Shown here one piece after another: positions 8,404-16,393 of a stretch of DNA of 64,000 bases. The notes beneath the pieces were generated by a model, which was given only the letters and a program-made list of their open reading frames with translations, searched no databases and was not told where the DNA came from. The DNA lies in assembly GCA_963828405.1 (NCBI GenBank), contig CAWHEG010000031.1, positions 2,232,001-2,296,000 on the forward strand, given 5' to 3'. Both the position numbers and the translations under genes were made by a program. The stretch is from JANMJD01 sp963828405. Lineage in GTDB: Bacteria > Actinomycetota > Acidimicrobiia > Acidimicrobiales > Ilumatobacteraceae. Position 1 is the stretch's first letter. Every line of letters begins with the position of its first letter.

Positions 8404-8658
8404 AGTCCTCACAGGTTGGTCTGCGTTCGTGGGGTACGGGCGGATATCATTTGATAAACGCTTGCGATGCTGCTCAGCCTCGATCCACCGACTCGGGTTT
8501 GGGCGCCGGGCTCGGGGTTCAGTGGCGGGTTTGATGTCCGGTGTGCGGTGGCCGCAAGGTCGGTTGGTGTTGCCGGTCCGCGTTGAAGCAGGCTTCGAGG
8601 CTGGTGGGTTGTCAGCGCTGGGGTGCTGGTGCGGTCGCGCTGGTCCGCTTGGTCGGGG

Positions 8659-9682
8659 TCAGCCGGTGAGCGGTTGAAGGTCGCGTAGCGCGGTGAGCGC
8701 TTTGGTGAACGGGGTTTTCCAGGGCCAGTTCGTTGGTAGCCGTAGGACCGGTCGGCCGGCGTGGTTGACGAGCCGGCCGGGGATGGCGAGATGCCGGGTC
8801 CGGATCGTGCGGGCAACGATCAACTGTTCGGCGTCACGGATGTTGCCGAGCATGGCGGTCCAGCGGATCAGGTTGTGGGCGAGTACGACGCATTGCAGCC
8901 AGGCCGAGTTCGCCTGAAAGTTCCCTGACGGGACGTGCTCCAACCCGGCGCCCTCTTTCATGTCGCGGATGGCCAACTCGACGGTGGCGTGAGCGCGATG
9001 AAACTTGTCGACATCGACCACGGGGCCGGTGAGGTCGGTGAGGAACGCGTGGTGTCGCCAGTCGGGCCACAGTCGTTGCTGACGTTCGTCGGTGAGCCTC
9101 GTGCGGCGCACGACCAGTCGTCGTGTCACCTGGTTGCGGCCTTTGCCGGTGGTGTAAGCGCACGACGCGACCTGTGCTCGACCGGTAGCGGTGTAGCCGA
9201 TCTCGACCCACGCCGTGTCAGGAATCGCCTGGATAGCAGCAGTGATGCCGGGAGTGTTGGTGCGTACCGCCATCGTGTAACGCACATCAAGCCGGTTCAA
9301 CACGGTGATCGTGTCGTTGGCCCAGAACCCGGAATCGAACCGGACCGTCAACACTCCCGACGCTCCAGCACGCCGGACACGAGCGACGAGTTCCTCAATG
9401 AACCGGCGTGCACCGCGTTGGGTGTTCGCTGATCCTTTCCGCATCCGGGCATGCACGATCTCGCCGGTGTCGGCCCGGCTGGCGACGAGCGGGTGATAAC
9501 CAAGCACGCCCGTGTGCCCGAACGCGGCCCCCTGCTTGGCTTTACCTTCGACCTCGCAGATCGTCGAATCGATATCGATCGTCAACGCCCGATCGTGCGA
9601 GCTGGCGCCGAGTTCCCAGGCCCGAGTCAGGGCATGACCGATCACGGCTTCCAACTGACGAACATGCCCGAACGTGAACGAC
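8659..9682 (-). pseudogene. IS1380-family transposase, C-terminal part (disrupted)
   Basis: This fragment carries the DDE transposase core: Asp in TIDIDSTICEVEG, Asp in TVRFDSGFWAND and Glu in ATVELAIRDMKEG, as in IS1380 enzymes. It begins in mid-codon at the RIT insertion point and ends with TGA at 8659. Joined to 15608-15921 it gives exactly 446 codons in frame (SFTFGHVRQLE follows STLGTFLR), showing that the RIT insertion is the only break. Confidence 0.85.
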
Positions 9683-9714
9683 CGCAGGTTATGCCGACAT
9701 CGGCATAACCTGCG
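9683..9714. repeat. Palindromic recombination-site-like block at the left end of the RIT element
   Basis: This 32-bp stretch is a perfect palindrome with a 2-bp centre. CGCAGG (9683-9688) is followed by TTATGCCGA, CA, TCGGCATAA and CCTGCG (9709-9714). Together with the next TTATGCCGA (9715-9723) it forms two 9-bp arms in inverted orientation around the 6-bp spacer CCTGCG, the layout of a tyrosine-recombinase core site. The right end of the element has no equivalent extra block. Confidence 0.75.
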
Positions 9715-9796
9715 TTATGCCGAGGCCGCGTTTATGCCGAGGTGGCGGTTGTGGTGCTGGTGGCGGGCGGGTCCGGCCTTGATCGGCTCGGCATAA
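9709..9796 (+). repeat. Left 88-bp inverted repeat of the RIT element
   Basis: It matches the reverse complement of 15526-15613 with a single mismatch (position 9781). It contains TTATGCCGA at 9715 and 9732 and the inverted TCGGCATAA at 9788. The start codon of recombinase A lies 54 bp beyond its inner edge. Confidence 0.85.
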
Positions 9797-9850
9797 TCGC
9801 AGTGGCAGGTCAAGTCTCTTCTCATCGTTCATCGAGAGAGGGGATCGTTC

Positions 9851-9924
9851 GTGAGTTATCGCACACGGGGCCGAGCAGGAGGGCCGCTCGGCGTTCATAT
9901 CGTCGGGTTTGGCGAGGGGTTGGC
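9851..9924 (+). pseudogene. RIT recombinase A, 5' fragment
   Basis: GTG at 9851 follows a good ribosome-binding site (GAGAGGGG, 9836-9844). The 24 codons read through GGPLGVHIVGFGEGLA and then hit the IS21-type insertion at 9925. The frame continues exactly at 12485 (RQGYAAKSACQVQL) after removal of the IS and one copy of the 6-bp duplication GTTGGC. The first 25 residues of the recombinase are therefore separated from the rest. Confidence 0.8.
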
Positions 9925-10065
9925 TGGATATCGCGCTCGAGTGGAGCCGTCGTTCCGTTGGTGATTGAGCCGTCGTTCCGTTTGGGGTGAGCCGCGGCGC
10001 CGCTGGGTGTGAGGTTCGTCGGGTCTGTGCCGTTGGGGTGCGGGCGTGACGAAAGGTGGCCGTTC

Positions 10066-11610
10066 ATGGTCGACTACAAACAGGTTCTCCGGCTTCGCGG
10101 GGAGGGGGTGTCTCAGCGCGGTATCGCTGATGTGTTGGGATGCTCGAGGAACACGGTGGCGGCGGTGGTCACGGCGGCGGTGGCTGCCGGGATCGGCTAC
10201 GAGCAGGTCGCTGATCGTTCGCCGGGCGAGGTGCGGGCGTTGCTGCTCGGACCGGTGGGCGGGCCAAGTTCGGATCGAACGACACCGGACTTCGCGTTGG
10301 TGCACCGGGAGTTGGGTCGCCCGTCGGTGACGTTGCTGTTGTTGTGGAACGAGTACGTGGCGCGCTGCCGGGCCGAGGGCGGGGTGCCGTATCAGTACTC
10401 GTTCTTCAACCAGCAGTATCGACGCTGGATCGCTGCGACCGGGGCGACGATGCGGATCCAGCGGGACCCGGGCGAGCAGACCGAGGTCGATTGGGCGGGT
10501 GACACGATGGCGTTCATCGACCCGACGACCGGTGCGGTGACACCCGCGTATCTGTTCGTCGCCGCGTTGTCGTACTCGGCGTTGACCTTCGTCGAAGCGT
10601 TCCCGGACATGACGTTGCCGTCATGGATCGACGGTCACGTGCACGCGTTCGAATCGTTCGGCGGCGCGACCAGGTTGCTGGTCCCCGACAACCTCCGCAC
10701 CGGCGTGACCCGCGCTGATCGTTACGAACCGGCATTGAACGCGACGTATGCCCGGCTCGCTGATCATTACGGCACGGCGGTCATTCCTGCTCGGGTGAAA
10801 CGTCCTCGGGACAAGCCGGTGGTGGAAGGCGCGGTCCGTTTCGTCGCCAACCAGATCGCCGCGGTGCTGCGTGACCGCCGCTTCGTCGGGCTCGGCGAGT
10901 TGAACGACGCGATCGCCGCCCAGGTCGAGATCATCAACGCTCGCCCGTTCCAGAAACGCGAGGACTCCCGGCGGATCGTGTTCGAGCGTGACGAACGAGG
11001 CTTGTTGCACCCGTTGCCGCCGATCCGGTTCGAGCTCGCCGAACTGCGCACCGCCAAGGTCGGACCGAACTATCACGTGCAGATCGACCAGAACCACTAC
11101 TCGATCCCGGCCGCCCTGATCGGCCGGTCGGTCGACGTGCGGGTCACGTCACACACGGTGGAGGTGTTCAACGGTGTTGAACGTGTCGCCTCCCACGCCC
11201 GTCTGAAAGGGGTGCGGGGACGCTATTCGACGGTGCCCGCGCATATGCCTGACGCGCATCGGGCACGCCTCGCAGATTGGACACCGGCACGGTTCATTGG
11301 GTGGGCGGACACGATCGGGCCGAACACCCGCCAGGCGGTTGAGGCGATCCTCGGGTCCCGCAAGATCGTCGAGCAGTCGTTCCGGTCGTGTCTCGGGGTG
11401 ATGTCACTCGCCAAACGTGCCGGTGGCATCGCCAGGTTGGAGGACAGCTGCGCCAGGGCGTTGGCGGCGACACCGTCACCGTCATACACGCTGATCCGCA
11501 AACTGTGGGCTGGTTGGCAGCCCACCGAACCCACACCGCCCGAACCTCTCGGTGATGTCGGGTTCGTCCGTGGCGCCGGCTACTACACCGACGGGGGTGC
11601 CCAGTCATGA
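10066..11610 (+). CDS. istA: IS21-B transposase (DDE)
   Basis: The 514-residue IstA has an N-terminal HTH (LRGEGVSQRGIADVLGCSRNTV) and a DDE integrase core with candidate residues Asp in QTEVDWAGD, Asp in LLVPDNLRTG and Glu in KPVVEGAVRF. The C-terminal domain includes the NHYSIPAALIGRSVDV segment. The ATG at 10066 is chosen over upstream codons because of the preceding AAAGG at 10052. It overlaps istB by 4 bp and seems intact. Confidence 0.9.
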   Translation: MVDYKQVLRLRGEGVSQRGIADVLGCSRNTVAAVVTAAVAAGIGYEQVADRSPGEVRALLLGPVGGPSSDRTTPDFALVHRELGRPSVTLLLLWNEYVARCRAEGGVPYQYSFFNQQYRRWIAATGATMRIQRDPGEQTEVDWAGDTMAFIDPTTGAVTPAYLFVAALSYSALTFVEAFPDMTLPSWIDGHVHAFESFGGATRLLVPDNLRTGVTRADRYEPALNATYARLADHYGTAVIPARVKRPRDKPVVEGAVRFVANQIAAVLRDRRFVGLGELNDAIAAQVEIINARPFQKREDSRRIVFERDERGLLHPLPPIRFELAELRTAKVGPNYHVQIDQNHYSIPAALIGRSVDVRVTSHTVEVFNGVERVASHARLKGVRGRYSTVPAHMPDAHRARLADWTPARFIGWADTIGPNTRQAVEAILGSRKIVEQSFRSCLGVMSLAKRAGGIARLEDSCARALAATPSPSYTLIRKLWAGWQPTEPTPPEPLGDVGFVRGAGYYTDGGAQS

Positions 11611-12350
11611 TCGACATCGAGACACTCACCCGGCTCAAAACGATGCGCCTGTCCGGCATGGTCGAATACTTCGAGAACCTCACCAACACCACCACCACGA
11701 CCACGTTGTCGGGACCGGCGATGATCAAGCAGGCCGTCGACTGGGAATACGAACGCCGACGCGGCAGCAAACTCCACCGGCTCCGCCGCGCTGCCGGTCT
11801 TGTCCAACCCGACGCTGACATCGCCGACATCAAAGCGATCCCCGGCCGCGACCTCGACACCGAACTGATCGCCCGCCTCGCCGTCGGCAGCTACATCGCA
11901 CAACACCAAGACGTCGTGCTCCAAGGACCCACCGGCGCCGGCAAGACCTACGTCGCGTGTGCACTCGGGAACAAAGCCTGCCAGCAACACCGCAGCGTGC
12001 TCTACCTGCCAGCGGCCGAACTCTTCGATCGGATCACGATCGCTGAACGAGTCGGCGACAAGAAACGCTGCCTCGACACGCTCGTCAAGGTTGGGTTGCT
12101 GATCATCGACGACTGGTTCCTCACCACGCCGTCGACCGCACAGGTCCAGCTGCTGCACACACTGATCGACCGCCGGCACCGCGCGGCGTCAACGATCTTC
12201 TGCACCCAGCTACCACCAGGCCAATGGCACGACCGGATGAGCGAGAAAATCCTCGCCGACGCGATCGTCGATCGCATCACGACCAACGCCCACACCACCA
12301 TCCTGCGCGCCGACGAATCCATGCGAAAGCACTTCGCCGACATCGAATAG
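11607..12350 (+). CDS. istB: IS21-B transposition helper ATPase
   Basis: The 247-residue AAA+ protein carries Walker A GPTGAGKTYVA, Walker B-like VGLLIIDDWFL and the IstB segment FCTQLPPGQWHDR near the C-terminus. The start ATGA overlaps the istA stop, indicating translational coupling. The 128 bp after it up to 12478 contain only the repeat blocks of the IS end. Confidence 0.9.
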   Translation: MIDIETLTRLKTMRLSGMVEYFENLTNTTTTTTLSGPAMIKQAVDWEYERRRGSKLHRLRRAAGLVQPDADIADIKAIPGRDLDTELIARLAVGSYIAQHQDVVLQGPTGAGKTYVACALGNKACQQHRSVLYLPAAELFDRITIAERVGDKKRCLDTLVKVGLLIIDDWFLTTPSTAQVQLLHTLIDRRHRAASTIFCTQLPPGQWHDRMSEKILADAIVDRITTNAHTTILRADESMRKHFADIE

Positions 12351-12484
12351 CCCACCAGGGGCAGGCCCCAGCGGCCTGCCCCACCGGCGGCTCACCCTGC
12401 GTTACCGCGGGCTCACCCCGAACGGAACAGTGGCTCACCCGCCAACGGAACACCGGCTCCCCGGGAGCGCGATATCCAGTTGGC

Positions 12485-13616
12485 CAGACAGGGTTACGCG
12501 GCGAAGTCGGCCTGCCAAGTGCAGCTGGTGATGGCCGGCTTGAACGGGTGGCTGGCTGCCCGCGAGTTGGGAATCGCTGACCTGACCGAGGCTGTGGTGG
12601 CGGAGTTTCTGGCCGAGCGTCGCGCAGCGGGCTACACGGTTCACGTGTCGAGACGGGGTGTGTCGCCGATGATCGACTATCTGCGTGCGGTCGGATCCGC
12701 TCCGCCAGCGTTGACTGCGGAGCCGGTGACATCGGCCGAGGTGTTGGTCGAACGATACGTGGGCTACCTGGTGAGGGAGCGGGGTCTGGCGTCATCGACG
12801 GTGGTGGCTTACACGCGTACGGCAAGATCATTTCTCGGTTGCCGCACGGAAGACGGCTTCGATCTTGGCGACCTTTCGGCTGGCGACGTGACCGGCTACG
12901 TGCTCGCCGAGTGTCAGCGGGATCCGATCTCGTACACGAAAGCGATGTCGTCGCCGTTGCGTTCTCTGCTGCGGTTTCTGTTCGTCGAGGGCCTGACGCA
13001 GCGGGACCTGGCGGGCGCAGTCCCGTCAGCTCCGGATCGCCGGCTGAACTCGTTGCCGAAGGCGCTCAGCGCCTTCGACGTGGCCCGGCTGTTGGCCAGC
13101 TGCGACCGCGAGACGGTGTCGGGGCGCCGCGACTTCGCGATGCTCACCGTGCTGTCGAGGCTCGGACTGCGTGCCGTTGAGACGGCGATGCTGCTGGTGT
13201 CGGACATCGACTGGCGGCGAGGCGAGCTTGTTGTTCGTGGCAAGGCCAACCGCGTCTCCCGGCTCCCTCTGCCTGTCGATGTCGGGCAAGCGGTCGTGGC
13301 CTGGCTGCAACACGGGCGTCCTCACGGTGAGTGCCGCCATGTCTTCACCAGGCTGCGTGCACCGGTGGGTCCGCTGTCGAACGCAGGCGTGTCGATGGTG
13401 GTGAGCCGAGCGTGCGTGCGGGCTGGCCTGTCCGTCATGCATGCACATCGCCTCCGCCACACTGCGGCGACCGAGACCCTGCGCGCTGGTGGCAGCCTCC
13501 TCGAAGTGGCGCAACTCTTGCGTCATAGCGGTGTTGGCACGGCGACGATCTACGCCCGAGTCGATCGCCACGGACTGTCCGCTGTCGTTCGGCCATGGCC
13601 GGAGGGTCAGGCGTGA
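12485..13616 (+). pseudogene. RIT recombinase A (tyrosine recombinase), main 3' part
   Basis: This is the bulk of the first recombinase of the trio. A SAM-like core-binding domain is followed by the catalytic domain with Arg in SRLGLRAVETAML, Lys in VRGKANRVS, the HRLRHTAA box, LLRHSG and the nucleophile Tyr in TIYARVD. All catalytic positions are present. The intact gene (9851-9924 plus this part) would be 401 codons plus stop. An alternative TTG at 12480 could give a protein lacking only the first 25 residues, so residual activity is possible. The stop overlaps the start of recombinase B as GTGA. Confidence 0.8.
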
Positions 13617-14539
13617 GCGCGCTCGGACAATCAGTCGACGACTATCTGTCGATCCGCCGCGCCCTGGGCTACAAACTGGTCGACGAGGGCCGACTCCTCA
13701 TCGACTTTGTCGACTTCGTCAACCAGGCCGGAGCTGTCGCCGTCACCACCGAACTGGCCTTGGCGTGGGCCATGCTTCCACAAGACGCAAGCGTGGGCTG
13801 GCGGGCGAGAAGACTGAACACGGTGCGCGGGTTCGCCCGCCACCATCAAACCATCGATACGGACAGTGAAATCCCACCGGTCGGGCTGCTCCCGGGCCGC
13901 AACCATCGGCCTACGCCCTACCTGTATTCCGACGCTGACGTCACCGCGCTGTTGGCGGCTGCTCGGACATTGTTGCCCCCGCTGCGGGCGGCCACCTTCG
14001 AGACGCTGTTCGGCCTCCTCGCCTCAACCGGCATGCGCATCGGTGAAGCGATGCACCTCGACGACGCTGACATCGACTGGGCCAACGCGGTGGTGACGGT
14101 GAACAACTCCAAGTTCGGCCGATCCCGGCTGGTGCCTGTGCACCCCACCACCCTCGACGCGTTGCGCGCCTACACCGATCTACGGGACCGGTTGTGCCCG
14201 CATCCCAATGCACCCAGCGTGTTCGTGTCGAGCCGAGCGGCCCGACTTGCTCACAGCACCATCAACGCGACGTTCCACCAGTTGCTCGACCAAACAGGCC
14301 TGGACCGAGCCGCATCCGGCGCACGACCCCGCGTTCACGACCTGAGACATTCCTTCGCGGTCAACACCTTGCTCGGTTGGTATGACGATGGCGGCGATGT
14401 CCAAGCTCGCCTGCCCGCCCTGTCGGCTTACCTCGGTCACGTTCACCCGTCGGATACGTACTGGTATCTGACCGCCGCCCCCGAACTGCTCGCTCTCGCC
14501 GCCGACCGGCTCACTGCCCCCGAAGGCGGCAGAAGATGA
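13613..14539 (+). CDS. RIT recombinase B (tyrosine recombinase)
   Basis: The 308-residue site-specific recombinase has catalytic Arg in STGMRIGEAMHL, a beta-hairpin Lys in NNSKFGRSR, the HDLRHSFA box, YLGHVHPSDT and Tyr in TYWYLTAAP. The GTG at 13613 is preferred because it overlaps the stop of gene A (GTGA) and gives the compact coupling seen in the trio. Its stop overlaps the next ATG. In RIT elements the three recombinases are thought to act together on the element ends. Confidence 0.88.
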   Translation: MSALGQSVDDYLSIRRALGYKLVDEGRLLIDFVDFVNQAGAVAVTTELALAWAMLPQDASVGWRARRLNTVRGFARHHQTIDTDSEIPPVGLLPGRNHRPTPYLYSDADVTALLAAARTLLPPLRAATFETLFGLLASTGMRIGEAMHLDDADIDWANAVVTVNNSKFGRSRLVPVHPTTLDALRAYTDLRDRLCPHPNAPSVFVSSRAARLAHSTINATFHQLLDQTGLDRAASGARPRVHDLRHSFAVNTLLGWYDDGGDVQARLPALSAYLGHVHPSDTYWYLTAAPELLALAADRLTAPEGGRR

Positions 14540-15525
14540 GCGCGATCGCCCCCACGCTGGAGGCCTACTTCACCGATCGGCTGGCAAACCAACGGCAAGC
14601 CAGTTCCAACACCGTCACCGCCTACCGAGACACCTTTCGGCTCCTGTTGTCCTTCGTCCAGCGTCGCACCGGCACAGCGCCGTCCGGGCTCGGCTTCGAA
14701 ATCCTGGACACCGGCACCATCGCTGCGTTCCTCGATCACCTCGAGCATGACCGCGGCAACAGCGTCCGAACCCGCAACACGCGGCTGGCCGCTGTCCATT
14801 CCTTCTACCGTTACGCCGCTCTTCACCATCCCGAACACGCAGCTCTCATCGCCCGCGTCCTGGCGATCCCGTCCAAACGCTTCGACCGGGCCGACGTGTC
14901 GTTCCTGACACCACAAGAGATCGACGCTCTCCTCGGCGCCGTCGACCGCAGCCGGTGGGTCGGCCGCCGAGACCACACCCTGCTCACCCTCGCCATCCAG
15001 ACCGGCTTACGCGTGTCGGAGCTGACCGGGCTTCGCTGCCAAGATCTCCATCTCGGCAACGGTGCCCACGTCCGCTGCCTGGGCAAAGGCAGAAAGGCCA
15101 GGTGCACACCGCTCACCGCTCACACCGTCGCCGTCGTCAAGGTCTGGGTCAAAGAACGCAAGGGCGACACCACCGATCCGTTGTTCCCCACCAGCAAGGG
15201 GACACCGCTCAGCCGCGACGCCGTTGCGCTGCTCGTCGGCAAGTACACAGACATCGCCCGGTCCACCTGCCCATCCCTGCAAACCAAGTCGGTCTCGCCG
15301 CACGCCCTCCGCCACACCGCGGCCATGGCCCTCGTTCGCGGCGGCGTCGAATCGACAGTCATCGCTTTATGGCTCGGCCACGAGACCACCCGCACGACCG
15401 ACATTTACATCCACGCCGATCTCGCCCTCAAAGAACAAGCGATGGCGCGCACCACACCCCCGGCAACAGCGCCCGGCCGATACCGGACTCCCGACGCACT
15501 TCTCGCCTTCCTCGACAGCCTGTGA
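14536..15525 (+). CDS. RIT recombinase C (tyrosine recombinase)
   Basis: The 329-residue recombinase has an N-terminal SAM-like domain (SSNTVTAYRDTFRLLLSFVQ) and a catalytic domain with Arg in IQTGLRVSELTGL, Lys in CLGKGRKARCT, the HALRHTAA box, WLGHETTRTTDIY with the Tyr nucleophile, and the family's LKEQAMART tail. It starts with ATGA overlapping gene B. Its stop at 15523-15525 lies directly against the right inverted repeat, so the element has no room for cargo genes. Confidence 0.9.
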   Translation: MSAIAPTLEAYFTDRLANQRQASSNTVTAYRDTFRLLLSFVQRRTGTAPSGLGFEILDTGTIAAFLDHLEHDRGNSVRTRNTRLAAVHSFYRYAALHHPEHAALIARVLAIPSKRFDRADVSFLTPQEIDALLGAVDRSRWVGRRDHTLLTLAIQTGLRVSELTGLRCQDLHLGNGAHVRCLGKGRKARCTPLTAHTVAVVKVWVKERKGDTTDPLFPTSKGTPLSRDAVALLVGKYTDIARSTCPSLQTKSVSPHALRHTAAMALVRGGVESTVIALWLGHETTRTTDIYIHADLALKEQAMARTTPPATAPGRYRTPDALLAFLDSL

Positions 15526-15613
15526 TTATGCCGAGCCGATGAAGGCCGGACCCGCCCGCCACCAGCACCACAACCGCCACCTCGGCATAAACGCGGCCTC
15601 GGCATAACGCAGG
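15526..15613 (-). repeat. Right 88-bp inverted repeat of the RIT element
   Basis: It is the reverse complement of 9709-9796 with one mismatch. It contains TTATGCCGA at 15526 and inverted copies at 15582 and 15599, and ends in the 6-bp CGCAGG that is repeated at the other flank. Confidence 0.85.
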
Positions 15614-15921
15614 AACGTCCCCAACGTCGATGGGGCCATCACCCGATGCCCCAACACACCCGACGTCGATCCGGATCGGAGCATGTTGGCGTGATCGATG
15701 TGCGAGCCGCCAGCGATCAACATGTGCACGAGCGTCATGACTTTGCGACCCGGGCGGGCACCACCAACCCGCCCCAACAGGTTCACGGTCGAGTCAATCA
15801 ACGCTTCCAACCCGAGCCGGACCGCGAGCGTGGCAGTCAACAACAACCCGGCGTCAGCGACAAGATTCGGCTCGTCGAACGTCACCTCGATCCGATCGAT
15901 GGCATGCGATACTCGCGTCAC
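15608..15921 (-). pseudogene. IS1380-family transposase, N-terminal part (disrupted)
   Basis: GTG at 15921, preceded on the minus strand by AGGAGA, starts a frame with IS1380 N-terminal features (DEPNLVADAGLLL, RPGRKVMTLVHMLIAGGSHIDH, LGHRVMAPSTLGTFLR). It runs into the right inverted repeat of the RIT element. The protein continues at 9682 after 5.9 kb. The transposase is inactive in this arrangement unless the RIT element excises. Confidence 0.85.
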
Positions 15922-16043
15922 TGAAAGTGTCTCCTGGTTCTGTCGAACGAGATGGCGTAGGAACCAACATCGTCCCAGGCCAGGAGACCTTTCAAGCGGA
16001 TACGCGCATCACCTCACCCAACCCCCACCGGTGGATCGAGGCT

Positions 16044-16225
16044 AAACTCGCCATCGGACTGCGCTTCGACAGGTACGTGCCGAGCTGCCTCGGACGCTGC
16101 TTGCCGGTCTCGGTGTCGATGCCATCGACGCGCACGACCCATTTGTCGCGCTGCTGGCGGACCGTTGGCCGGTTGCCTTCCATCCCATGGCGATACGTCC
16201 TGATACATCTCCGATACATCCCCAC
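16044..16225 (-). pseudogene. Tyrosine integrase, N-terminal fragment
   Basis: The roughly 60 residues include RPTVRQQRDKWVVRVDGID and ETGKQRPRQLGTYLSKR, the three-stranded AP2-like arm-binding domain at the N-terminus of phage and island integrases. The frame is cut at 16043 by the IS1380 end. The gene starts about 45-80 bp from the 3' end of tRNA-Pro and reads away from it, the usual place for the integrase of an element integrated in that tRNA. GATACATC-like repeats upstream (near 16202-16220) could be arm sites. The start codon is uncertain. Confidence 0.6.
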
Positions 16226-16268
16226 AACCGGATGATGTGTCCAAGTGTATCAGACCTGGTCAGACTAG

Positions 16269-16340
16269 TCGGGGAGAGGAGATTCGAACTCCCGACCTCC
16301 TGCTCCCAAAGCAGGAACGCTACCGCTGCGCCACTCCCCG
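16269..16340 (-). tRNA. tRNA-Pro (UGG)
   Basis: The minus strand folds into a cloverleaf with a 7-bp acceptor stem (CGGGGAG with CTCCCCG), a D-arm GGCGCAGCGGTAGCG, an anticodon stem CCTGC/GCAGG around the loop TTTGGGA (anticodon TGG at 16306-16308) and a T-arm with GTTCGAATC. The discriminator base is A and CCA is not encoded. Its 3' end faces the island, as expected for an integration site. Confidence 0.93.
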
Positions 16341-16393
16341 GTCGCTCTCAGAGCCTACCGCTCCCGGGGTCCGGGCAGCAGCGGGTCGGTCGG

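Larger units (their letters stand above)
9925..12478 (+). mobile_element. IS21-family insertion sequence B, complete, nested in the RIT element
   Basis: The ends begin with TGGATATCGCGCTC (9925-9938) and its complement ending at 12478. Inside each end are repeated GTTCCGTT...GAGCC blocks: two at the left, and two plus extra GAGCC copies at the right. This is the multi-block end structure typical of IS21. A 6-bp target duplication GTTGGC is present at 9919-9924 and 12479-12484. It holds istA and istB and measures 2554 bp. Confidence 0.9.
9689..15607 (+). mobile_element. Recombinase-in-Trio (RIT) element inserted in the IS1380 transposase gene
   Basis: Three consecutive, overlapping tyrosine recombinase genes in one orientation, bounded by long inverted repeats, define the RIT family. 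The insert is flanked by a direct repeat CGCAGG (9683-9688 and 15608-15613). Deleting the insert plus one copy restores the IS1380 transposase frame exactly. The first recombinase gene is itself interrupted by an IS21-type element. Without that, the element would be about 3.36 kb. Confidence 0.85.
8476..16043 (-). mobile_element. IS1380-family element, interrupted by an RIT element
   Basis: The terminal inverted repeats are AGCCTCGATCCACCG at 8476-8490 and its complement at 16029-16043, with partial similarity continuing inward (GGGTTTGGG / GGGTTGGG). Between them lie the two halves of an IS1380-type transposase, separated by a 5.9-kb insertion. No matching 4-bp target duplication is seen next to the ends: CTC lies left and AAAC right. 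Without the insertion the element would be about 1.64 kb, normal for the family. Confidence 0.8.
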
